From positions 1 to 5,176 of the forward strand of contig DVLN01000080.1 of the NCBI GenBank assembly GCA_018715465.1: 5,176 nt of DNA. The letters are read 5' to 3'. Position 1 is the first letter of the stretch. Each line of letters opens with the position of its first letter. This document shows, in pieces, positions 1 through 5,100 of the stretch. Made by a program: the position numbers and the translations under genes. The notes beneath the pieces were generated by a model. It was not told the origin of the DNA and made no database searches. It saw only the letters and a program-made list of their open reading frames with translations. The DNA comes from Candidatus Faecivivens stercorigallinarum. Lineage in GTDB: Bacteria > Bacillota > Clostridia > Oscillospirales > Ruminococcaceae.

Positions 1-13
1 TACCGTTTTCCCC

Positions 14-42
14 TTGACCTTGGGGGGATTTGTGTTTATAAT
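14..42 (+). promoter_or_regulatory. Sigma-A promoter of glycyl-tRNA synthetase
   Basis: A -35 box TTGACC (14-19, five of six consensus bases) and a perfect -10 box TATAAT (37-42) are separated by exactly 17 bases, the ideal spacing. Transcription should start near position 49, giving a leader of only about 34 bases before the chosen start codon at 83. The -35 box is flanked by CCCC (10-13) and a run of six G (22-27), and contains a short direct repeat CCTTG-A-CCTTG (12-22). Whether this has any regulatory role is unknown. This is the best promoter match in the window and suits a highly expressed housekeeping gene. Confidence 0.85.
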
Positions 43-65
43 ATGAGAGAGAATGTATTCCGATG

Positions 66-73
66 AAAGGATG
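66..73 (+). promoter_or_regulatory. Shine-Dalgarno site deciding the glyS start
   Basis: The sequence AAAGGATG has its AGGA core at 68-71, 11 bases before the ATG at 83. The in-frame ATG at 71 lies inside this site and so has no spacing. The in-frame ATG at 53 lies only a few bases from the predicted transcription start and has no AGG-type site before it. The same AAAGGATG precedes the phosphatase gene starting at 2164, which supports reading it as the ribosome binding site here. Confidence 0.65.
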
Positions 74-82
74 TCAACACAG

Positions 83-1498
83 ATGAAAAACAGCGAAAAA
101 ACGCTTGATATGATTGTCAACCTCTGCAAGAGCCGCGGTTATATCTTCCCCGGCAGTGAAATCTATGGCGGTCTCGCCAACAGCTGGGACTACGGCCCCC
201 TCGGCGTCGAATTCAAAAACAACGTCAAAAAGGCGTGGCTGAAAAAGTTTGTCCAGGAAAGCGGCCTCAACGTCGGTCTGGATGCCGCCATCATCATGAA
301 CCCCCAGACCTGGGCCACCACCGGCCATGTCGGAAACTTCTCCGATCCGCTGATCGACTGCAAGGACTGCCATTCCCGTCAGCGCGCAGATAAACTCATC
401 AGCGACGTTTACCCGGATGTCAACGCCGACGCGATGAGCTTTGAAGAGATGGACGCGTTCATCTCTGAGCATAGCGACATCGTATGCCCGGTCTGCGGCA
501 AACACAACTTTACCCCTATCCGTAAATTCAACCTGATGTTCAAAACCTTTATCGGCGTCACCGAAGATTCTTCCAGCACCTGCTATCTCCGTCCCGAAAC
601 GGCACAGGGCATCTTTGTTAACTTTGCCAACATCCAGCGCACAACCCGCCGCAAACTGCCTTTTGGCGTCTGCCAGGTAGGCAAGGCATTCCGTAATGAG
701 ATCACCCCTGGCAACTTCACCTTCCGTACCCGTGAGTTTGAACAGATGGAATGCGAGTTCTTCTGCAAACCCGGCACCGACCTGGAATGGTTTGCATACT
801 GGAAGGATTTCTGCAAAAACTGGCTGCTGTCTCTCGGTATTAAGGAAGAAAACCTGCGCCTGCGTGACCATGACCCGGCCGAGCTGGCGTTCTATTCCCG
901 TGCAACAACCGATATCGAATATGCCTTCCCCTTCACTGACTGGGGCGAACTGTGGGGCATTGCCGACCGTACCGATTATGACCTTGGCCGTCATATGGAA
1001 GCCAGCAAGAAAGACCTGACCTACTTTGACCCCGAAACCAACGAACATTATATTCCGTACGTTATCGAGCCGTCTCTGGGCTGTGACCGTGTCGCGCTGG
1101 CCTTCCTGTGTGAAGCGTACGATGAAGAACATCTGGTAGACGCAAAGGGCAAGGAAGATATCCGTACCGTCTTGCATCTGCATCCGGCTCTGGCTCCCTT
1201 CAAGTGCGCTGTTCTCCCGCTCTCCAAGAAGCTGGGCGACAAGGCAATGGAAATCAAAAACGAGCTGTCCAAATACTTCATGGTTGATTATGATGATGCC
1301 GGTTCCATTGGCAAACGTTATCGCCGTGAAGATGAAATCGGCACCCCTTATTGCATCACTGTTGACTTCCAGACCATCGGCGATGACAAAACCGAAGCCG
1401 ACAACTGTGTCACCGTTCGTGACCGTGATACGATGGAGCAGGTTCGTCTGCCCATTTCCGAGCTGGTCTCCTATATCCAGAAGAAGATCGAATTCTGA
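83..1498 (+). CDS. glyS: Glycyl-tRNA synthetase, single-chain class II type
   Basis: This cytoplasmic enzyme charges tRNA-Gly with glycine using ATP. The 471-residue protein matches the usual length (about 460) of the dimeric single-chain form, not the two-subunit alpha/beta (GlyQ plus GlyS) form. The N-terminal hallmark is FPGSEIYGG (22-30) with NSWDYGPLG (33-41). Two CxxC pairs, C93/C96 and C135/C138, look like a zinc-binding insertion. RPETAQGIFVNF (170-181) is a family signature. Class II motif 2 is FRNEITPGNFTFRTREFEQME (203-223). WGELWGIADRTDYDL (287-301) follows, and motif 3 is PSLGCDR (330-336) with its arginine R336. The anticodon-binding domain runs from about 370 to the end. All 24 arginine codons are CGT or CGC, unlike the neighbouring genes, which suggests high expression. 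It is a single-gene unit with its own promoter and terminator. In-frame ATGs at 53 and 71 are possible but less likely starts. Confidence 0.97.
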   Translation: MKNSEKTLDMIVNLCKSRGYIFPGSEIYGGLANSWDYGPLGVEFKNNVKKAWLKKFVQESGLNVGLDAAIIMNPQTWATTGHVGNFSDPLIDCKDCHSRQRADKLISDVYPDVNADAMSFEEMDAFISEHSDIVCPVCGKHNFTPIRKFNLMFKTFIGVTEDSSSTCYLRPETAQGIFVNFANIQRTTRRKLPFGVCQVGKAFRNEITPGNFTFRTREFEQMECEFFCKPGTDLEWFAYWKDFCKNWLLSLGIKEENLRLRDHDPAELAFYSRATTDIEYAFPFTDWGELWGIADRTDYDLGRHMEASKKDLTYFDPETNEHYIPYVIEPSLGCDRVALAFLCEAYDEEHLVDAKGKEDIRTVLHLHPALAPFKCAVLPLSKKLGDKAMEIKNELSKYFMVDYDDAGSIGKRYRREDEIGTPYCITVDFQTIGDDKTEADNCVTVRDRDTMEQVRLPISELVSYIQKKIEF

Positions 1499-1510
1499 TT
1501 ACAACCCTAT

Positions 1511-1538
1511 AAAGCCGGGCGTCCTGCCCGGCTTTTTT
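1511..1538 (+). terminator. Intrinsic terminator after glyS, possibly bidirectional
   Basis: A perfect 10-bp stem, AAAGCCGGGC (1511-1520) pairing with GCCCGGCTTT (1526-1535), closes a 5-base loop (GTCCT). A run of six T (1533-1538) follows, overlapping the 3' arm. It begins 12 bases after the glyS stop. Read on the minus strand, the same hairpin lies just beyond the acetyltransferase stop at 1547 but is followed only by TTTATAG. It may therefore terminate that gene too, less efficiently. Confidence 0.93.
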
Positions 1539-1546
1539 GCTGAAGA

Positions 1547-2008
1547 CTATAAACCTAAAAACATTACATAAACCTGACATGGGTTGTTCTCATCCCAAAG
1601 AGTGGGAAATACCTCAAATTCCTTAAATCCCAAGCCTTGATAAAAACGGTTGGTGGCATCATACTCTGGATAGTGTCCCATCTGAACGGTCTTAACCTGC
1701 ATAAACAAAAATCCCTGCTTTTTCGCCTGATGACAGGCGCATTCCACCAGTGCCCGGCCGATTCCCTGTCGATGATATTCCTTACAGACACCCATCACCG
1801 CCAGTTCAACAGTATCCCGGCCGGTTGGTTTCAAACAAAGAAATCCGACCGGCTGTCCATTGTGCATGGCAGCGAAAAACATCTGGCCGACACTGTCGGC
1901 AATATATTCCTCCCGTGCCTGTTTAATACCAAACCATTCAGGCAATGCCTCCAAAACCTGACGGGCAATCTGTTGTTTTTGCTGACCATCGGTAATCTGT
2001 AAAATCAT
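1547..2008 (-). CDS. GNAT-family N-acetyltransferase
   Basis: A 153-residue cytoplasmic protein of the GNAT fold, which transfers an acetyl group from acetyl-CoA to an amine. The substrate is not determinable from the sequence. The core strand FFAAMHNGQPVGFLCLKP (44-61) leads to ELAVMGVCKEYHRQGIGRAL (68-87), whose R80-Q81-G82-I83-G84-R85 fits the Q/RxxGxG/A acetyl-CoA pyrophosphate loop (motif A). NRFYQGLGFKEFE (120-132) is the motif B pattern shared by most GNATs. The C-terminal tail FPTLWDENNPCQVYVMF (134-150) may mark a subfamily. The start is the ATG at 2008, preceded by a strong AGGAGG. An in-frame ATG at 2086 would add 26 residues but would be read through the promoter and has no such site. 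It stands alone on this strand, converging on glyS with 48 bases between stop codons. G+C appears slightly lower than in glyS. Confidence 0.9.
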   Translation of the reverse strand: MILQITDGQQKQQIARQVLEALPEWFGIKQAREEYIADSVGQMFFAAMHNGQPVGFLCLKPTGRDTVELAVMGVCKEYHRQGIGRALVECACHQAKKQGFLFMQVKTVQMGHYPEYDATNRFYQGLGFKEFEVFPTLWDENNPCQVYVMFLGL

Positions 2009-2013
2009 ATCGT

Positions 2014-2019
2014 CCTCCT
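2014..2019 (-). promoter_or_regulatory. Shine-Dalgarno site of the GNAT gene
   Basis: Read on the minus strand this is AGGAGG, followed by a 5-base spacer (ACGAT) and the ATG at 2008. It fixes the start at 2008 rather than at the upstream in-frame ATG at 2086. Confidence 0.85.
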
Positions 2020-2050
2020 GATGTTTGGAATTATATATTTGTACTTTATC

Positions 2051-2080
2051 AATATACCACAGCCTGATACCATCTTTCAA
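2051..2080 (-). promoter_or_regulatory. Promoter of the GNAT gene, extended -10
   Basis: On the minus strand a -35 box TTGAAA (plus-strand 2075-2080) and a -10 box TATATT (2051-2056) are 18 bases apart. The -10 is preceded by TGG, the extended -10 (TGn) motif. Transcription should start near 2044, leaving a leader of about 36 bases. The assignment is by pattern only. Confidence 0.6.
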
Positions 2081-2097
2081 CCGCAAAATCAGAATGG

Positions 2098-2126
2098 TTT
2101 ACTTTGCAGCCAAAAGGTGGTACACT
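2098..2126 (+). promoter_or_regulatory. Promoter of the two-phosphatase operon, extended -10
   Basis: A -35 box TTTACT (2098-2103, four of six consensus bases) and a -10 box TACACT (2121-2126) are 17 bases apart. TGG immediately precedes the -10 as an extended -10 motif. The expected transcription start near 2133 gives a leader of about 31 bases. It diverges from the acetyltransferase promoter, and the two -10 elements mirror each other (AATATACCAC at 2051-2060 against GTGGTACACT at 2117-2126). Confidence 0.55.
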
Positions 2127-2148
2127 AAAATTAAAAACAGATAACATG

Positions 2149-2157
2149 AAAGGATGG
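2149..2157 (+). promoter_or_regulatory. Shine-Dalgarno site deciding the phosphatase start
   Basis: AAAGGATGG has its AGGA core at 2151-2154, 9 bases before the ATG at 2164. In-frame ATGs at 2104 and 2146 have no ribosome binding site, and 2104 lies upstream of the predicted transcription start. Confidence 0.75.
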
Positions 2158-2163
2158 GTTCAG

Positions 2164-2688
2164 ATGATTCTATACGTTGTCCGGCACGGCGAAGCAACCT
2201 GGAATGTACTCAACAAGATCTGCGGAGGACGTTCAGACGTGCCGCTGACCGATAAAGGACGGATGCAGGCCAAACAGCTGTCTGAAAAGATGCCGTTTAT
2301 CGACCGTGTTCTTTGTTCTCCCCTGCAGCGCGCGCGGGAAACAGCCTCCATTCTGACGCAGGGAAAAATTGTCATTCGGATTGAGCCGCGGCTTCGGGAA
2401 CAGGATTTCGGCGATTTTGAAGGGATGGACCGGGGAACCGAAGCGTTTTTAAAAGCAAAAAAGGAACCAGCTTGTCATTTTCCTGGCGGCGAATCCAGTT
2501 TCCAAACGGCTGCACGGGTTTATGGGCTGCTGGATGAACTGAAAGCGGAAAAGAGTGATGATTCGGTGCTGCTGGTCTGTCACGGCGCGATCATGCGCAT
2601 CATTGAAACCTATTTCCGGGATATGCCGCTGGATGAATTTTATCATTATTCGCCTGAAAACTGCAAGCTGGTACGCTATATCCTCTGA
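2164..2688 (+). CDS. Histidine phosphatase family protein (phosphoglycerate mutase-like)
   Basis: A 174-residue cytoplasmic protein of the histidine phosphatase (branch 1) superfamily, which works through a phosphohistidine intermediate. The N-terminal VVRHGEATWN (5-14) contains the RHG motif with the nucleophile H8. SPLQRARETA (52-61) supplies the conserved arginine region, and LREQDFGDFEG (77-87) carries the likely proton donor E79. VCHGAIMR (138-145) contributes the second catalytic histidine H140. The length is well below the roughly 230-250 residues of glycolytic GpmA and fits small GpmB/CobC/PhoE-like phosphatases. A broad phosphatase role is therefore more likely than glycolytic mutase; the substrate cannot be named. 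CobC-type alpha-ribazole phosphatase is an alternative, but no cobalamin gene is nearby. Arginine codons are mostly CGG (9 of 14), unlike glyS. It is the first gene of an operon with the HAD phosphatase 12 bases downstream. Confidence 0.93.
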   Translation: MILYVVRHGEATWNVLNKICGGRSDVPLTDKGRMQAKQLSEKMPFIDRVLCSPLQRARETASILTQGKIVIRIEPRLREQDFGDFEGMDRGTEAFLKAKKEPACHFPGGESSFQTAARVYGLLDELKAEKSDDSVLLVCHGAIMRIIETYFRDMPLDEFYHYSPENCKLVRYIL

Positions 2689-2692
2689 GGTG
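2687..2692 (+). promoter_or_regulatory. Shine-Dalgarno site overlapping the upstream stop codon
   Basis: GAGGTG shares its first two bases with the TGA stop (2686-2688) of the histidine phosphatase and lies 8 bases before the ATG at 2701. Ribosomes finishing the first gene therefore sit on the initiation site of the second, so translational coupling is likely. Confidence 0.75.
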
Positions 2693-2700
2693 CCAGAAAT

Positions 2701-3540
2701 ATGCAAAAAACACTTTATATTTCTGATCTGGATGGAACGCTGCTCCAGCCCAACGAACGGCTGTCCGCCTTTGGATGCCAGACCATCAACCAGCTGGTAA
2801 AAAGCGGAATGCTTTTTTCCTACGCAACTGCCCGCTCCTATCATACCGCCAAAAAATGCACCGCCGGGCTGGATGCAAAAATTCCGCTGATCGTCTACAA
2901 CGGTGCTTTAATCGTAGACAATCAGACCGGCGATATCCTGACGGAAAATATCTTTTCACCCCAGCAGGCGTCGGATATCTATACCCTCCTGCGGCAGTGC
3001 GGAATCCATCCCATTGTCTACAGCCTGATCGACGGCGCCGAAAAATTTTCGTATGACCAAACAGCTGTCCCACTGCCGACCCGTAATTTTCTTGACCAGC
3101 GCAGGGGAGATGGCCGTGATCACCCGCTTACCGGAGACGAGCAGCTGCTGAACGGAAAGGTCTATTATTTCACTTGTATTGACGAATCTGAACGACTGCT
3201 TAAGGCAGACCGGCTGATTCGGGAACAATTTGGGGATATCTGCAACCAGGTCTGTCAAAAAGACATCTATTCCGGCGACCAGTGGCTGGAAATCATGCCG
3301 GCTTCTGCATCCAAAGCACATGCCGCCCGGCAGCTGAAAGAATTGACTGGAGCGGAAAAAATGGTCGCGTTTGGTGACGGCCCAAACGACCTGCCGCTGT
3401 TTGACGCGGCAGACGAAGGATACGCGGTGGAAAACGCCCATCCGCTGCTCAAATCAGCCGCCACCAGCATCATCGGTCCCAACACCAATGACGGAGTCGC
3501 CAGATGGCTGCTGGAACACTTTACCGGTCACAATCTGTAA
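2701..3540 (+). CDS. Cof-type HAD-superfamily phosphatase
   Basis: A 279-residue cytoplasmic HAD hydrolase of the Cof (class IIB cap) kind, a Mg-dependent phosphatase of sugar phosphates or other small phospho-metabolites. Motif I is SDLDGTLL (8-15), with nucleophile D9 and acid/base D11. Motif II is FSYATARSY (39-47), with T43 and with A44 where many relatives have glycine. The cap domain lies between about 80 and 200. Motif III is the lysine K205 in SASKAHAARQL (202-212), and motif IV is AFGDGPNDLPLF (223-234) with D226 and D230. The C-terminal NDGVARWLLEHF (263-274) is typical of the family. All catalytic positions are present and the length is normal (about 260-290), so it should be active. 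The substrate is unknown. It is the second gene of an operon with the histidine phosphatase, with a coupled start, and it ends at a strong terminator. Confidence 0.94.
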   Translation: MQKTLYISDLDGTLLQPNERLSAFGCQTINQLVKSGMLFSYATARSYHTAKKCTAGLDAKIPLIVYNGALIVDNQTGDILTENIFSPQQASDIYTLLRQCGIHPIVYSLIDGAEKFSYDQTAVPLPTRNFLDQRRGDGRDHPLTGDEQLLNGKVYYFTCIDESERLLKADRLIREQFGDICNQVCQKDIYSGDQWLEIMPASASKAHAARQLKELTGAEKMVAFGDGPNDLPLFDAADEGYAVENAHPLLKSAATSIIGPNTNDGVARWLLEHFTGHNL

Positions 3541-3542
3541 TG

Positions 3543-3576
3543 AAAAAACGGAAGGTTTTATCGCCTTCCGTTTTTT
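3543..3576. terminator. Bidirectional intrinsic terminator between converging genes
   Basis: A perfect 13-bp inverted repeat, AAAAAACGGAAGG (3543-3555) and CCTTCCGTTTTTT (3564-3576), surrounds an 8-base loop. Its central 7 bp (CGGAAGG/CCTTCCG) form the stable stem, and the flanking A6 and T6 runs supply a T-tract on both strands. It starts 2 bases after the HAD gene stop and lies 20 bases past the MATE stop on the minus strand, so it should end both transcripts. Confidence 0.93.
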
Positions 3577-3596
3577 CACGTTCAATTTTGAACTGT

Positions 3597-4991
3597 TCAA
3601 TTATGAACTATCTGTGGATATTCACGATCAAGCCGGTGCATCCGTACCAGATAACTTCCGATCAGAATGACATCGGCGCCAACCCATGCTAGGATTTCAG
3701 CTACAAATACGCCATCTCCGCCGATTCTCGCCGGCAACGTCAGCGCCGTCCCGGTCCGCATCAAAAATTCAGCAAAACCGGACGCCATCGGCATTACCGT
3801 ATCCCCCATTCCCTGCAAGGCAGAACGGATGACATGCAGGATATACAATACCGGCAGCATGCACGACATAATCGACAGATACCGGTATGCCGTTCCCATG
3901 GCAGCGGCCACCTCTTCTTCACTGCCAGACAGGAAGATGGACAATACCATCTTTCCAAACAACAGCATACATGCTCCAATGACCACCGATGTTGCAACCG
4001 CCAACAACAGCGCCGCACGTACTCCTCGATGAATCCGCCGAATCTCGGCCGCACCGGCATTCTGTCCGACATAAGTGCTAACCGCATATCCATAAGATAC
4101 CGCCGCGATCTCCAAAAGCCCATACAGTTTGTTGGTCGCAGTATAACCGGCGATAAAGGTCAGGCCAAATCCATTGACAACCGACTGAACAATCATTCCA
4201 CCGACCGCAATAATAATGTTTTGCAGAGCCATTGGGAAACCAAGTCGGAACAGCTGCCACCTGAGCTTCCAGTCGCGGGAAAACCATTTTCCGCTCTCCC
4301 GGTCAAAGAAATCGCCTGCCGACAGTCCAAGTGTCGGTATATGCAGAATAAACCACAGACAATAGACGCTGGAAAAAGCCTGCGCCAGCAGCGTCGCAAT
4401 CGCCGCTCCGGCAATTCCCCACCGGAAGACCAGCACAAACAGCAGATCCAGCACAATATTGATACAGGAGGCCCATACCATAGCGTACAGCGGCGTTTTG
4501 CCATCCCCCATTGCCCGCAGAATAGACGCCAGCAGGTTGTATGCCATGACAATCGGCATTCCTCCCAGCAAAATCCGCAGGTATAGCAGTGACATATCCA
4601 TAATCCGGTCAGGTGTCGACAGCAACGTTAACACCGGTCTTGCCGCAAGCTCTCCTGCCGTTGTGATCACCACCGCGCAGGCAAGCGCCAACCAGACAGC
4701 GTTGGCAATTACCTTCCGCAAACCGGCAATATCCCCTGCGCCAAACTTCTGGGCCATCAGGATACAGAATCCCTGCGCAAAACCCTGAATCGACCCCAGG
4801 ATCATCCAGTGGAACCAATCAGCTGCACCAACTGCAGCCAGAGCGTCTACCCCCAGTCCTTTTCCGACGACCGCTGTATCCACAACCGTATACAGCTGCT
4901 GACAGACGTTACCCGCCATCAACGGCAACGCAAAAAATAAAATCAGTTTCCCGGGATTCCCGGTTGTCATATTTTTGACCTTTGTTGCCAT
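3597..4991 (-). CDS. MATE-family multidrug/cation efflux transporter
   Basis: A 464-residue inner-membrane protein of the MATE family, which exports drugs or metabolites against Na+ or H+ influx. About 12 hydrophobic segments are visible, roughly at 15-40, 60-82, 92-116, 132-157, 166-188, 191-217, 246-272, 275-300, 325-352, 365-390, 397-420 and 430-450. The first segment leads into QLYTVVDTAVVGKGLGVDALAA (32-53), a strong family signature. The two-fold internal repeat shows in RAMGDGKTPLY (159-169) against RSALQGMGDTVMP (389-401). The length is typical (about 440-470). The start is the ATG at 4991, five bases after AAGGAGG; the in-frame ATG at 5024 has no such site. It is separated from the next minus-strand gene by a terminator, so it is probably transcribed alone. 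Substrate and coupling ion cannot be told from the sequence. Confidence 0.95.
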   Translation of the reverse strand: MATKVKNMTTGNPGKLILFFALPLMAGNVCQQLYTVVDTAVVGKGLGVDALAAVGAADWFHWMILGSIQGFAQGFCILMAQKFGAGDIAGLRKVIANAVWLALACAVVITTAGELAARPVLTLLSTPDRIMDMSLLYLRILLGGMPIVMAYNLLASILRAMGDGKTPLYAMVWASCINIVLDLLFVLVFRWGIAGAAIATLLAQAFSSVYCLWFILHIPTLGLSAGDFFDRESGKWFSRDWKLRWQLFRLGFPMALQNIIIAVGGMIVQSVVNGFGLTFIAGYTATNKLYGLLEIAAVSYGYAVSTYVGQNAGAAEIRRIHRGVRAALLLAVATSVVIGACMLLFGKMVLSIFLSGSEEEVAAAMGTAYRYLSIMSCMLPVLYILHVIRSALQGMGDTVMPMASGFAEFLMRTGTALTLPARIGGDGVFVAEILAWVGADVILIGSYLVRMHRLDREYPQIVHN

Positions 4992-4996
4992 CTGAA

Positions 4997-5003
4997 CCTC
5001 CTT
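4997..5003 (-). promoter_or_regulatory. Shine-Dalgarno site of the MATE gene
   Basis: On the minus strand this is AAGGAGG, a full anti-Shine-Dalgarno match. A 5-base spacer (TTCAG) separates it from the ATG at 4991. It decides that start over the ATG at 5024. Confidence 0.9.
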
Positions 5004-5007
5004 ACCC

Positions 5008-5034
5008 GTAAAATACTCACCCAATTTATTTTAC
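5008..5034. repeat. Inverted repeat upstream of MATE, possible operator
   Basis: Perfect 8-bp arms GTAAAATA (5008-5015) and TATTTTAC (5027-5034) lie around an 11-base centre. On the minus strand the distal arm contains TAAAAT (plus-strand 5028-5033), a candidate -10 box whose start point would fall near 5021, between the arms. No good -35 box lies at the matching distance; only a weak TTTTTG does. The placement would suit a repressor site for the transporter, but AT-rich arms this short can arise by chance. Confidence 0.4.
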
Positions 5035-5051
5035 ATATCCTTGCAACAAGC

Positions 5052-5085
5052 AAAAAGCCCGCTGTACATCAAGCGACAGCGGGCT
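5052..5085 (-). terminator. Intrinsic terminator of the partial Fe-S protein gene
   Basis: The arms AGCCCGCTGT (5056-5065) and ACAGCGGGCT (5076-5085) form a perfect 10-bp stem with a 10-base loop. Read on the minus strand the hairpin ends in TTTTT (plus-strand A run 5052-5056), the form expected for minus-strand termination. It begins 15 bases after the stop codon at 5101-5103. It should insulate the MATE gene from that upstream transcript. Confidence 0.9.
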
Positions 5086-5100
5086 GTAGTATTCAAACCA

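Noticed and set aside
53..82. Upstream in-frame ATGs at 53 and 71 as glyS starts
   Set aside because: The ATG at 53 lies only a few bases from the predicted transcription start and has no AGG-type site. The ATG at 71 overlaps the Shine-Dalgarno sequence itself. The ATG at 83 has the only workable spacing, though N-terminal data could overturn this.
74..1183. Long minus-strand open frame (369 codons) opposite glycyl-tRNA synthetase
   Set aside because: The plus-strand gene is unmistakable. The antisense frame arises from its codon bias, has no family resemblance and has no ribosome binding site I can support.
2009..2086. 26-residue N-terminal extension of the GNAT protein
   Set aside because: It would be read through the predicted promoter and across the strong AGGAGG, which points to the ATG at 2008.
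2104..2163. Extended N-terminus of the histidine phosphatase
   Set aside because: The extension covers the -10 box and leader. The RHG motif normally lies within about 10 residues of the start, as it does from the ATG at 2164.
2164..2688. Glycolytic phosphoglycerate mutase (GpmA)
   Set aside because: At 174 residues the protein is far shorter than GpmA, and no glycolytic gene is adjacent. Only the broad histidine phosphatase family is supported.
2815..2841. HAD motif II reading TAR instead of TGR as a possible defect
   Set aside because: The key threonine T43 is present, and I recall TAR variants among clostridial Cof-type relatives. It is a subfamily trait, not a sign of lost activity.
3834..4586. 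Plus-strand open frame (250 codons) opposite the MATE gene
   Set aside because: Its translation is rich in Q, R and H with no recognisable domain, and it is antisense to a clear 12-segment transporter. It is a shadow frame.
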